Shown piece after piece: positions 56,158-64,000 of a stretch of 64,000 nt of DNA; the first letter of the stretch is position 1; every line of letters starts with the position of its first letter. The stretch is from the NCBI RefSeq assembly GCF_007475365.1, contig NZ_CP034442.1, positions 1,302,001 to 1,366,000 of the forward strand, given 5' to 3'. This stretch comes from Streptococcus oralis subsp. dentisani. Lineage in GTDB: Bacteria > Bacillota > Bacilli > Lactobacillales > Streptococcaceae. The position numbers and the translations under genes were made by a program. The notes beneath the pieces were generated by a model that was not told the origin of the DNA, searched no databases, and saw nothing but the letters and a program-made list of their open reading frames with translations.

Positions 56158-57273
56158 CTAATTGAAAACTTGTTCCAATATTGAGTGATGAAACTCAACA
56201 AAATGAACCTGGGCATTTATGATAGCCCCTGATTCGTTTTTCTCAATCTCTGGTCTTCCTTCGGTTTGTAAAAGAGCAGGATTGCCATCCTTGTAGCCAA
56301 AGAGAATCACCTCTGTCTCTGCTTCATTCACATAGCAAGCTAGGATATCAAACCGCCCAGAACCTGAACCTGCAATATAGCCATACCATTTAAAAGTATA
56401 ATTCACCCCATCTACTTGCCCAAATTGCATTATCTGGTCTGGCACTGCAAGTCCATAGTAATTACCATAGGTGACCAAATTAGTTGACTTAAATCTTTCA
56501 CCTTTACTATCCGAGTAGGATTCCATGGCTGTTTTTATCTTGTCTATTAAAGAACTATTATCTGTATCTGGCTCGCTCTCTGTAGTTACACTTGTTTTTA
56601 ATAGAAATTCCTTAAAACGTTGCGCTAAATCTGTATTCTCAGTCTCTTCAAAATTTGCAGTAGGGATAGTTTCCAGTGTCTTATCAGCATGCAAGATTTG
56701 TGCTTGCCCATCTTTCAGTGTAAACAAGTAGAAATGTTTGTTCTGCTTGTCATAGTAGGCATCCAAAGCCAAGTAGTCATAAGCATTGTCACTCGATACT
56801 CCAAAAACATTCCATTTGACACTTTTCTGAGAGACTGTTGTAGCTTCTAATTTTTTGATTAGTTCATTTTTTTCATCAAAGTTTGCATGCTCTAGTCTAT
56901 GATAGGACTGCCCCATAGAAGAAGCCCAGCTTGCAAACTCTTCCTCCCACTTTTCGGTGTTGTATTGGATTAGCTTCTGAAAATCTGAGTAGTTCTTCAT
57001 AATCAAGGCTTGATCAGTCGGATTAGATAACTCAAGTTCTTCCATGGCTGCAACTGTAGCAGCCATAGGTGATTGGACGGTTGTATCCTTGGATTCTTTT
57101 TCGTGCGAAAGAGCCTTTTGATAGGAATCTGCTAAATAGTGAAAATAGTTGGTTGTCTCCTTGGTTTGTTGCTCCCTTGGTATGGACGGACTAGTTGCTC
57201 CATCCTCTGTCGTTTTATGGCAGGCAGATAAGACTAGCATGCTAGTAGCTAGGACTAGTAGTAGCTTTTTCAT
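56158..57273 (-). CDS. Lipoprotein of unknown function
   Basis: 371 residues with lipobox LSACHK, anchored outside the membrane. The N-terminal part (about residues 30-150) is helical. A middle domain (about 150-220) is strand-rich. The last 130 residues form a second domain with several Gly/Tyr strands (TYGNYYGLAVPD, YGYIAGSGSGRFDILACY) that resembles DUF4767-type lipoprotein domains; this match is weak. It is flanked by terminators on both sides, yet it sits between the glycan importer and the glycosidase operon. A role in glycan binding or surface sensing is possible but not shown. Confidence 0.72.
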   Translation of the reverse strand: MKKLLLVLATSMLVLSACHKTTEDGATSPSIPREQQTKETTNYFHYLADSYQKALSHEKESKDTTVQSPMAATVAAMEELELSNPTDQALIMKNYSDFQKLIQYNTEKWEEEFASWASSMGQSYHRLEHANFDEKNELIKKLEATTVSQKSVKWNVFGVSSDNAYDYLALDAYYDKQNKHFYLFTLKDGQAQILHADKTLETIPTANFEETENTDLAQRFKEFLLKTSVTTESEPDTDNSSLIDKIKTAMESYSDSKGERFKSTNLVTYGNYYGLAVPDQIMQFGQVDGVNYTFKWYGYIAGSGSGRFDILACYVNEAETEVILFGYKDGNPALLQTEGRPEIEKNESGAIINAQVHFVEFHHSILEQVFN

Positions 57274-57330
57274 GGTCAGACCTCCAAACTATCTTTATAC
57301 CTTCATTATACTCCTTCCCTATCTCCAAAT

Positions 57331-57366
57331 CAAAAAACATCTCCATGTGTTTAAAAGGAGATGTTT
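57331..57366 (-). terminator. Terminator of the glycosidase operon
   Basis: Minus strand: AACATCTCC, 12-base loop, GGAGATGTT, then TTTTGATTT. It lies 20 bases after the GH20 stop codon. Confidence 0.87.
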
Positions 57367-57385
57367 AATTGTTTGTGACAAATGC

Positions 57386-59266
57386 CTAAGTCGTATAAAT
57401 GGTCGATGCTGTCGCAATAGTATGCCACTGATTGGCTGTAGTTGCTGCGAAATCCTTGTCTGCATAGAAGTCAGTAAATGGTAAGATTTCCACTTCTAGC
57501 TCATCGATACGGTCCAGCTGACCTGCCAGATAAGCCTCGATGCGACTTTCTGCTCGCTTGATGCGTTGCAAGAGTCCGCCCATACGGATATCGACTGTAT
57601 CCAAGCCAAAGACCTTGTTTTCTTTCAACCATTGGTGGCTAAAGAGGGCATGGAAGTGTTCAATCTCGCTTCTAAGTTTTGGTAATTCTTGTCTTGCGAT
57701 TTCTTGCAGACTTCCTTTATCGTTTGTTTGGTAGGCTTGACGAATGCGTCGTCCCACATCCACTTTGCTACTTAAAATCTGGTTCAACTGAGCCTGTGTT
57801 TCAAAGAGATAAGCATAGTTCCCAGCTTTTTCTTTGATTTCAGCAAGCGTTTCAGCGGCCTGAGCGAAGTGCGGTTTATCCTGTTCAGGTGTCATGTGTC
57901 TATCAAGAATAGGACAGAGAATATCCTGATAAAAGACATAGCGGTTAGGATTGATACCACTGAGATTGCCTGGTAGGTCTGGCAAGAGGTTAGCTAGGTC
58001 AATCTGCATAAATTCCTCAACTGATAGACCTGTATTGGTCTTGAAGTGAGCAGACAAACGGTCGAGGTTATTGCGGTAGCTGAGTTCTGCCCAGATTTGC
58101 AGACTTGGTAGAATAGAAAACTGGGCAGTTTCCCCACCATTGTCCCCCCAACCCGTTACAATGACTTCCTTGATCTGATTGGCACGACAGGCTTTGTTGG
58201 CCTCCATAGCGATGAGATGGCTGAAATGGTTGTTGGGTGTAAAACCGATCCACTTCCAAGCACCACCTGCAAAGGCAATATCTTGGCTAATCTTGTGATG
58301 ATTGCGAAAATTACGATTGTACTTTTCTTCGCTGTCTTGATAATAATCCCAGTAAACCAAGGTTACACGGTCTTTGAGACGGTCTAGGTAGACACGAGTT
58401 TCCTCAGGAATCTCCACGTCACGGTCGTACTGACCATCCGCTGACATGAGCTTAAAGAACATATCGCTCCACATCTGGCAGTGAAAACCATACTTATCTG
58501 CAATATCCAATACGCGCTCCAAGTGTTGGCACATGAGGAGACTACGGTCCACAACACCGTTCAAGATGAGGTAACGTCCCAAGCCAACCAAGTGGGCTTC
58601 GTCCATCCCAATATTGACCTTGCGAGTCTGCAGTTTAGACAGAGTGGCAAACATCCTATCAATCAGGGCATAAACCTTTTCTTCGCCAATAAGGAGAATG
58701 TCCTCTACATCACGGAGTTCTTGCACTTCCTTAACACCCCATTTGACAAAGGCTGATAAGTGGGCCAAGGTCTGAATACATGGTACAAAGGTCATATCAA
58801 ACTGTTGGGCATAGGCTTCGATTTCCTGTAACTCTTCAGCTGAATAAGCCCCTCGGAAATAACCAAAATAAGGTTGCCCTTCAATCTGATAGGTGTCTTC
58901 CATGTAGAGCTCAAAGGTTGAGTAGCCCATGAGAGCCAAGACTTCAATCATCTGCTTGGCAGATGCAACATTTAGCACTGCATTACGGGAACAATCCGCC
59001 ATGTAGGCTAAATCTTCGTAAGCAGCCTGTTCTTCAATCTCTACTTTGTCACCTTCTACTAAAGCTGTTGCTAGCACAGACAAGGCGCGATAGAGTTGGT
59101 GAGGTTTGCGATAAGTCAGTTGATAGTGGCCATCCTCACCCTTGATAGAGATAGAGGCTTGGTCAGACTGAGCAACTGCTACCTCTACATCTGCTAGCGA
59201 AATATGCTTTTTAAGCAACTCTATTGCCTGCTCTTGTTTGGGACTAAGTCCTGTAAATCTTACCAT
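57386..59266 (-). CDS. Family GH20 exo-beta-N-acetylhexosaminidase (GH20C type)
   Basis: 626-residue enzyme without signal peptide, so cytoplasmic. The catalytic Asp-Glu pair is in [13 protein letters not shown], and the barrel is preceded by an alpha/beta domain (first 90 residues). It removes terminal GlcNAc or GalNAc from imported glycans. The ATG at 59266 is inside the end of the ROK gene, with CAGGAGG upstream; the longer frame to 59332 is unlikely. Last gene of the operon. Confidence 0.87.
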   Translation of the reverse strand: MVRFTGLSPKQEQAIELLKKHISLADVEVAVAQSDQASISIKGEDGHYQLTYRKPHQLYRALSVLATALVEGDKVEIEEQAAYEDLAYMADCSRNAVLNVASAKQMIEVLALMGYSTFELYMEDTYQIEGQPYFGYFRGAYSAEELQEIEAYAQQFDMTFVPCIQTLAHLSAFVKWGVKEVQELRDVEDILLIGEEKVYALIDRMFATLSKLQTRKVNIGMDEAHLVGLGRYLILNGVVDRSLLMCQHLERVLDIADKYGFHCQMWSDMFFKLMSADGQYDRDVEIPEETRVYLDRLKDRVTLVYWDYYQDSEEKYNRNFRNHHKISQDIAFAGGAWKWIGFTPNNHFSHLIAMEANKACRANQIKEVIVTGWGDNGGETAQFSILPSLQIWAELSYRNNLDRLSAHFKTNTGLSVEEFMQIDLANLLPDLPGNLSGINPNRYVFYQDILCPILDRHMTPEQDKPHFAQAAETLAEIKEKAGNYAYLFETQAQLNQILSSKVDVGRRIRQAYQTNDKGSLQEIARQELPKLRSEIEHFHALFSHQWLKENKVFGLDTVDIRMGGLLQRIKRAESRIEAYLAGQLDRIDELEVEILPFTDFYADKDFAATTANQWHTIATASTIYTT

Positions 59267-60129
59267 TGGTTTTCCTCCTGCAACCAGTTGACAAGGGCAC
59301 CATAGAGATTGGCATCTGCATGATAGGTGCAAGCTTGGATAACTGGTGCGACCGTGTATTCTTCGTAGGTTTCGACAAAGCCATCGACAGCTTTTTTGAC
59401 GCCTTGGATAAAATCTGGATTTTGACTAATTGAGCCTCCCAGACTGATGACATCTGGATCGATCAGATACTGGATATTGAGCAAGCCTTGCGCCAGATTA
59501 CGGTTCATGCGCTCGATAGCTTTTTGGCAAAGGGCATTTCCGGCTGCAGCTTCTTGGTAAATCTTGCGACCGTCCCAGTCAGTCTGACCAGATTTTTCAA
59601 TTACGTATCGCACCATATTCCCAGTTGATGCTAGTTGCGACCAGTTGTTGAGTTTTTCTGCTGGTGCAATGGTTGTCATATAGCCAAACTCACCACCTAG
59701 GCCGTGGCGGCCACGGTGAAGTCTGCCATTGATAATCATAGCTCCGCCAATCCCTGTCCCAATCACGACACAGGCTGCATTTTCAATCTCAGGATGAGCC
59801 AGCAATTCACTCAAACCAACGCAGTTAGCATCATTTTCGAGATGGACAGGAATCTGATAAGAGCTAAGCGCCTCATACCAAGAAAAGCCATGGATGTAGG
59901 GCACAGCGCTGATGCCCTCAATCACACCTGTTTCTTGATTGACCGCGCCTGGAACGCTCATAGCAATGCCGTTATAATCTCTCTCTGCCAAGCATTTGTC
60001 TAGCCAAGTTAGTAAATCCTCCAAGTTTTCTGGCGTCGGTGTACTTGTCTTATCTAGTATTTTTCCATCAGGAGTCAGACTGGCAAACTTAATCCCAGTC
60101 CCTCCAATATCAATGGTTGCAATCGTCAT
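59260..60129 (-). CDS. ROK family sugar kinase
   Basis: 289-residue ROK protein. ATP loop [12 protein letters not shown], catalytic region [11 protein letters not shown], and [27 protein letters not shown] are visible. The zinc motif CxCGxxGC of many ROK kinases is absent, so it is a non-zinc type. It likely phosphorylates a hexose or HexNAc released by the GH20 and mannosidase enzymes; the substrate is unproven. It has no helix-turn-helix, so it is not a NagC-type repressor. The start follows an intrinsic-terminator-like hairpin. Confidence 0.87.
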   Translation of the reverse strand: MTIATIDIGGTGIKFASLTPDGKILDKTSTPTPENLEDLLTWLDKCLAERDYNGIAMSVPGAVNQETGVIEGISAVPYIHGFSWYEALSSYQIPVHLENDANCVGLSELLAHPEIENAACVVIGTGIGGAMIINGRLHRGRHGLGGEFGYMTTIAPAEKLNNWSQLASTGNMVRYVIEKSGQTDWDGRKIYQEAAAGNALCQKAIERMNRNLAQGLLNIQYLIDPDVISLGGSISQNPDFIQGVKKAVDGFVETYEEYTVAPVIQACTYHADANLYGALVNWLQEENQW

Positions 60130-60138
60130 ATTTTCACC

Positions 60139-60187
60139 AAAAAAGGGGCGAATCAGCAGTTAGTTCTTACCTTTTCGCCCCTCCTTT
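60139..60187 (-). terminator. Terminator-like hairpin just before the ROK gene
   Basis: Minus strand: GGGGCGAA, 21-base loop, TTCGCCCC, then TTTTTT ending nine bases before the ROK ATG. AAAGGAGG immediately precedes and overlaps the first arm. It may act as an attenuator inside the operon. Confidence 0.75.
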
Positions 60188-60224
60188 CTATCTCTTATTA
60201 TTAGTTATCAAACACTTTCAAATC

Positions 60225-62870
60225 TTAAATCTCTTCTTTTTTAATCAATTCTGTGCGAATTTCTTGTGGCGCTAATAGTCCTGAATGAACTGGATATGGT
60301 CGCTCAAGTAAGTCCAAAATGGTTTGTTGGTGTTCTGATATGCGCACATTTTCTTGACTCATATTGTAGTAACGAAGTACATATCCTTCTTCATTTTCCG
60401 CGACTTTAAAGGCTGTTGGGCAAACTTGTGGTAAGCTGAGTGCCGCATGACTCAAGAGGCTACCAGTCGCTGCAACACTTCCTTCTTGTTTAGCAACCTG
60501 AAGGCTGGTAAATGGTGTTTGGAAGGCTTTGGCACGACGGAAGGCTGAGAAGCGTTCCCCTGCTTGGTGGCATTCAAGTGTAAACTCGACTTCAAACTCA
60601 CGCAGGCACTGAGCCTCTGGCGTTGGGAAGTAACCCCAGTCACCTAACTCACCTGAGGCACGAAGAATGGTCACGGCAATGGTGTCATCTTCAAGGATTT
60701 CATACTCGTGCAGTCCTTTATTGGCCACCGTCACTCCTTTTTCATCATCATAAAGGCTGACAAAGGCTTGTTGGTGTTGAGGATTTTCAGGATTTTCCCA
60801 TGAAGCCGCTGGTTTGTTTGGTCGTGTCACCACCTCATAGATGCTCTCAGAGTCATTACTTGGACGCGTATTATGAGTCTTGACCAAGAGACGGATACGG
60901 TGGTCTTTGGCAGTGTTAGTAAAGCGAGTCTTGAAGCGGATTTGTGGATTGTCAACAAAGACAGTCATCTCTGTTTCAAGAAGAATGCTTGTCAATTCAT
61001 CTGAGCGCCCAGCTTCACGCGTCATAAACTCGATGATGCCTCTTTGTTCTGCATCCAGTTTTTCGTCTGCACTTACTGGAATTGTCAATTCATGCTTGAG
61101 CAAAATCTTAGCAAAACGAGCTGTATTTTCCAAGACCTCATAGCCTTTCAACTCGGCGTAGATAGGCTCTGTTCCTTTTGGTTGGAAGTAGATATACTCA
61201 TTTCCTATGTCACCACGGTCTTCAAAGCGAACAACATCTTCATACGCTTCATGAGTTGTCTTGTCGTAAACTGTGATATTGTCATCCACACTGACCGTTA
61301 CAAATGGCGTATCAATCACTCCATTTTGGTAAATACCGTCACGGTGTTCTTGTTCTCCTTCGAGCAATTGGAAGGTTGTCCAAGAAAGTGGTGCCAGATG
61401 AACAGTTACTGTCACGCGCACTTGACGAGCGATACGAGCCTGACGGAACTTGTCTTTTGGCAAATCATACTCAAAGTTAGCTCCCAGATCTTCGATTTTC
61501 GCTTCTACAGCATGCCCTTCCAAGTCTTCGACACGGTAACTTGGCAAGGTCAAGGCTGCCATCTTCTTATAGCCTTCTTTTGGGTGCAATTCTTTGAAAT
61601 CACAAGTCGCCACATCAATCACGGTGCTGACCGTATCAACCTTGTCATGCAAGCCTGTGTTAATGACGGTAAAGAGATGGTTGCTTTGGGCTTCGTGGGT
61701 TGCGATTTTGCCCTTCCATTCGTTGAGAAGATTGGTCTTAACGAAGTTTCCAACTTGGTTGACCTTGGCAAAGCGAGTTTCCATCTCACGGTGAACCTCG
61801 TCCACACTACAGCCACAGATACTGTCATGTGGCGCATTTTGTAGAAGAACTTTCCAAGCATAGGTCAACTGGTCCTTATGGTTGTGACCACCAGTGATGA
61901 CAGTCAATGGCTCCACCACTTGTTCTAGGAGGTTGCTATTTTCTTGGAAGGCTTGTTTGAGGTAAATGCGTGATGAAGAAGTATTGGCAAGCGTGTACCA
62001 GCCATCTGTTTCCTGACTTGTCAACTCACCCGTAACGGTAGATAGTTGCTCCGGTAGGGCACTTTCTACTGCATGGACATAGTCATCAAAGGAACTATGC
62101 ACAAAGGTCACATCTGGGAAGAGTTCATTGGCCACACGAATGGCTTCACTCAGATTTCGCTGTACAGGCTGGTGGTCACAGCCATTCATCATCAACCATT
62201 GGTTGGTCGAAGCGTAGTCACGCACGTCTGACAGTTTTTGTTTCCAGAAGGCCAAGGCCTCATCCTTATCAACTGGGATTTCATTCCCGTTACTGTACCA
62301 GTTGGCAAAGAGGATACCGAGAACGCGACTTCCGTCCGCACCCTGCCAGTACATTTCTGAAAACTGGGAAGTAAACTGCTCATCTTCGAGGACTTGGTTG
62401 TCAAATCCAATCGGCTTCACACCACGCCCAAAGGCTGCCACGTGAATGCCTGATTTTTGAAGGATTTGAGGAGCTTGTCCCATATTTCCAAAGGTATCTG
62501 GGAAGTAACCAATCTGGGTTGATTTGCCCCATTTTGCACATTCTGCTTGACCAATCAAGGTATTACGGACATTGGCTTCGCTGGAAATCAAGTAATCATC
62601 CTGCAAGATGTAAAAGGGACCAATTTTGAGTTTGCCTTGGTCGATGTAACCTTGGACTTTATCGCGATTTTCAGGACGAATTTCCAAGTAGTCATCAAGG
62701 ACAATGGTTTGGCCGTCCAAGTGGAAACTCTTGAACTCAGGATCATTTTCAAAGAGATCAAAAAGATTGTCAAACAATTCCACCAGCTGCATCCGGTGAC
62801 TTTCAAAAGGCAAGTACCACTCACGATCCCAGTGACTGTGTGAGATAATATGAACTACAACATTTTCCAT
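60225..62870 (-). CDS. Family GH38 alpha-mannosidase
   Basis: 881-residue cytoplasmic zinc mannosidase. The metal site is HIISHSHWDREWYLPF, the nucleophile aspartate lies in YFPDTFGNMGQAPQI, and later conserved segments include HNHKDQLTYAW and LLQNAPHDSICGCS. C-terminal beta domains complete the usual length. In streptococci this enzyme removes alpha-1,3-linked mannose from N-glycan cores. It lies between GH125 and ROK genes. Confidence 0.93.
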   Translation of the reverse strand: MENVVVHIISHSHWDREWYLPFESHRMQLVELFDNLFDLFENDPEFKSFHLDGQTIVLDDYLEIRPENRDKVQGYIDQGKLKIGPFYILQDDYLISSEANVRNTLIGQAECAKWGKSTQIGYFPDTFGNMGQAPQILQKSGIHVAAFGRGVKPIGFDNQVLEDEQFTSQFSEMYWQGADGSRVLGILFANWYSNGNEIPVDKDEALAFWKQKLSDVRDYASTNQWLMMNGCDHQPVQRNLSEAIRVANELFPDVTFVHSSFDDYVHAVESALPEQLSTVTGELTSQETDGWYTLANTSSSRIYLKQAFQENSNLLEQVVEPLTVITGGHNHKDQLTYAWKVLLQNAPHDSICGCSVDEVHREMETRFAKVNQVGNFVKTNLLNEWKGKIATHEAQSNHLFTVINTGLHDKVDTVSTVIDVATCDFKELHPKEGYKKMAALTLPSYRVEDLEGHAVEAKIEDLGANFEYDLPKDKFRQARIARQVRVTVTVHLAPLSWTTFQLLEGEQEHRDGIYQNGVIDTPFVTVSVDDNITVYDKTTHEAYEDVVRFEDRGDIGNEYIYFQPKGTEPIYAELKGYEVLENTARFAKILLKHELTIPVSADEKLDAEQRGIIEFMTREAGRSDELTSILLETEMTVFVDNPQIRFKTRFTNTAKDHRIRLLVKTHNTRPSNDSESIYEVVTRPNKPAASWENPENPQHQQAFVSLYDDEKGVTVANKGLHEYEILEDDTIAVTILRASGELGDWGYFPTPEAQCLREFEVEFTLECHQAGERFSAFRRAKAFQTPFTSLQVAKQEGSVAATGSLLSHAALSLPQVCPTAFKVAENEEGYVLRYYNMSQENVRISEHQQTILDLLERPYPVHSGLLAPQEIRTELIKKEEI

Positions 62871-62924
62871 GAGTAAAACCTCATTCTAACTTAAATTTTT
62901 ATTTCTATCTAACTAAAGAACTGA

Positions 62925-64000
62925 CTAGCGGATATCCAGGTAATCCAAGACCAATTCACAGAACATCATGTTGGCCCAAGAGAACCATTCACGTGAGTAA
63001 AGCGTTGGGTCGTCCACGTGGAAGCTTTCGTGCATAACACCTGTACCACCATCGCAGGCAACCAGCTGATCCAGCAAGAATTTTTTCTCTGCCTTATCAC
63101 TTGTTGTCAAGCCTTGGATAGACAGAGCAATCGGCCAGATATAGCGATAAAAGGTATGAGAACTTCCGAGACCACTAGCATATTCTCCTTGGTAGAAATA
63201 TGGATTTTCAGGGCTTAGAATGGTGCGACGAGTTGCTTGATAAACTTCGTCTTCAATGTCGCAATAGCCCAGATAAGGCGCCGCCAGCAGACTCGGTACA
63301 TTTGGATCGTCCATGATGCTAGCATTTCCTAAACCATCCACTTCAAAGGCGTAAATCTTTTCACCCTTGCTATTAGTGGTGTAGGCGTAATTTTCGATGC
63401 CTTCTTGGATTTCAGCCTGGAGACGGTTAGCATCAGCAATAATACTCTCACTATCAGCTAGGTCTAGTTCTGTAAAGATTTCTTGCACGTACCCCAAGAC
63501 TACTACAGCAAACATATTGGACGGAATCAAATAGCTATACTGGCAGCAGTCATCACTCGGTCGGAAAGCTGACCAGGTCATACCTGTCACTGCAAAGTCA
63601 GGTCCAAAGCCATCATTTACCAAAGTATCTTCTTTTCGATCTGTGTCGCGGACAAAACGATAAGGAGAGTTGTTATGGTCTTGTTCCACCGTCCACAGAT
63701 GAAGGATTTCCTTAGTTGCTGTGACAAAAGTTTCATCAAACTGACTAATTTCTCCTGTTTCTTTCCAGAGGAGATAAGCCAGTTGCAAAGGATAGCAAAG
63801 CGAATCCACCTCGTACTTGCGTTCCCAAATCCAGCCATTAAGATCGGTATGGTCAGTCTCGTGGTGTCCCTTCCAGTTTTCCTCAATATTGAAGGAATTG
63901 GCATAAGGATCCTTGAGAATCAAGGTCATCTGACGCTTAACCAAACCTGCAATGGTCTGACGCAGGAGGGCGTCTCTTTTAGCCACATGAAGGTAGGGTC
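62925..64000 (-). CDS. Family GH125 exo-alpha-1,6-mannosidase, 5' end cut by window edge
   Basis: 358 codons are visible; the frame stays open to base 64000 (RPYLHVAKRDALLRQ), so about 70 N-terminal residues are missing. The sequence fits GH125 (barrel segments DLNGWIWERKYEVDSLCYPLQLAYLLW, TGMTWSAFRPSDDCCQYSYLIP and SGLGSSHTFYRYIWPIALSIQG, given here by parts). The enzyme removes alpha-1,6-mannose. First visible gene of the GH125-GH38-ROK-GH20 operon; further genes may lie beyond the window. Confidence 0.9.
   Translation of the reverse strand, partial: PYLHVAKRDALLRQTIAGLVKRQMTLILKDPYANSFNIEENWKGHHETDHTDLNGWIWERKYEVDSLCYPLQLAYLLWKETGEISQFDETFVTATKEILHLWTVEQDHNNSPYRFVRDTDRKEDTLVNDGFGPDFAVTGMTWSAFRPSDDCCQYSYLIPSNMFAVVVLGYVQEIFTELDLADSESIIADANRLQAEIQEGIENYAYTTNSKGEKIYAFEVDGLGNASIMDDPNVPSLLAAPYLGYCDIEDEVYQATRRTILSPENPYFYQGEYASGLGSSHTFYRYIWPIALSIQGLTTSDKAEKKFLLDQLVACDGGTGVMHESFHVDDPTLYSREWFSWANMMFCELVLDYLDIR

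Noticed and set aside
59260..60129. ROK protein as a NagC/XylR-type repressor
   Set aside because: It has no N-terminal helix-turn-helix and starts directly with the ATP-binding strand, so it is a kinase.

Overview
The window looks like a chromosomal segment of a mitis-group Streptococcus (S. mitis, S. oralis or S. pneumoniae relatives). The base composition is AT-rich, Shine-Dalgarno sites are strong, promoters carry extended -10 boxes, and many genes are recognisable as pneumococcal-type neighbours: the YesMN-like TCS07 pair, metQ/M20/metNP, azlCD, an Rgg regulator with a CPBP protease, tsaB-rimI-tsaD, rpoY-rnjA, mnmG, mnmA, argGH, a LysM lysozyme-like protein, sdaAB-sdaAA, a PadR operon, trhO, and N-glycan transport and hydrolase genes. 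No tRNA, rRNA, CRISPR array, insertion sequence or prophage was seen.

Layout. 1-5.8 kb: a 5'-truncated Nramp-type transporter, nrdI, a small membrane protein, and the yesL/hk07/rr07 operon. 5.9-9.2 kb: an ECF-type S component facing an envelope acylation operon made of an MBOAT protein, a DltD-like protein and a 52-residue DltX-like micropeptide. 9.2-15.4 kb: methionine uptake (metQ, M20 peptidase, metN, metP), a cystine-type binding protein and azlCD. 15.5-19.3 kb: a lipoprotein, then an MFS carrier, a CPBP protease and an Rgg regulator. 19.3-28 kb: housekeeping genes (tsaD, rimI, tsaB, rpoY, rnjA, mnmG, Nudix, mnmA) with a competence-box locus that looks like a remnant of the cib bacteriocin genes. 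28-36 kb: arginine binding protein with argG and argH, a bacteriocin-type ABC exporter with a second Rgg, and the LysM protein. 36-43 kb: serine dehydratase, a HAD phosphatase, a nucleotide-sugar dehydratase, a glycosyltransferase and an MFS carrier. 43-49 kb: a 981-residue protein of twelve 41-residue repeats ending in a DUF2971-like domain, then a PadR-controlled envelope operon. 49-52 kb: a DUF4299-like protein, trhO, an enterocin A-type immunity protein and a CPBP protease. 52-64 kb: an ABC importer for N-glycan fragments, a lipoprotein, and a GH20/ROK/GH38/GH125 operon.

How it fits together. The TCS07 pair, the importer and the mannosidase/hexosaminidase operon all lie in one 64 kb window. 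In pneumococcus TCS07 is linked to host N-glycan use. CcpA-type cre sites lie at both the TCS07 promoter and the importer promoter. Several loci keep export, immunity or regulatory genes of bacteriocin or peptide systems but show no peptide gene.

The two strongest candidates for something undescribed are the minimal MBOAT-DltD-DltX-like acylation operon at 6.5-9.0 kb, whose micropeptide is easily missed by annotation, and the repeat-DUF2971 protein at 43.2-46.1 kb, which looks like an inserted accessory or defence gene. Family names come from recalled motifs; no database search was possible.
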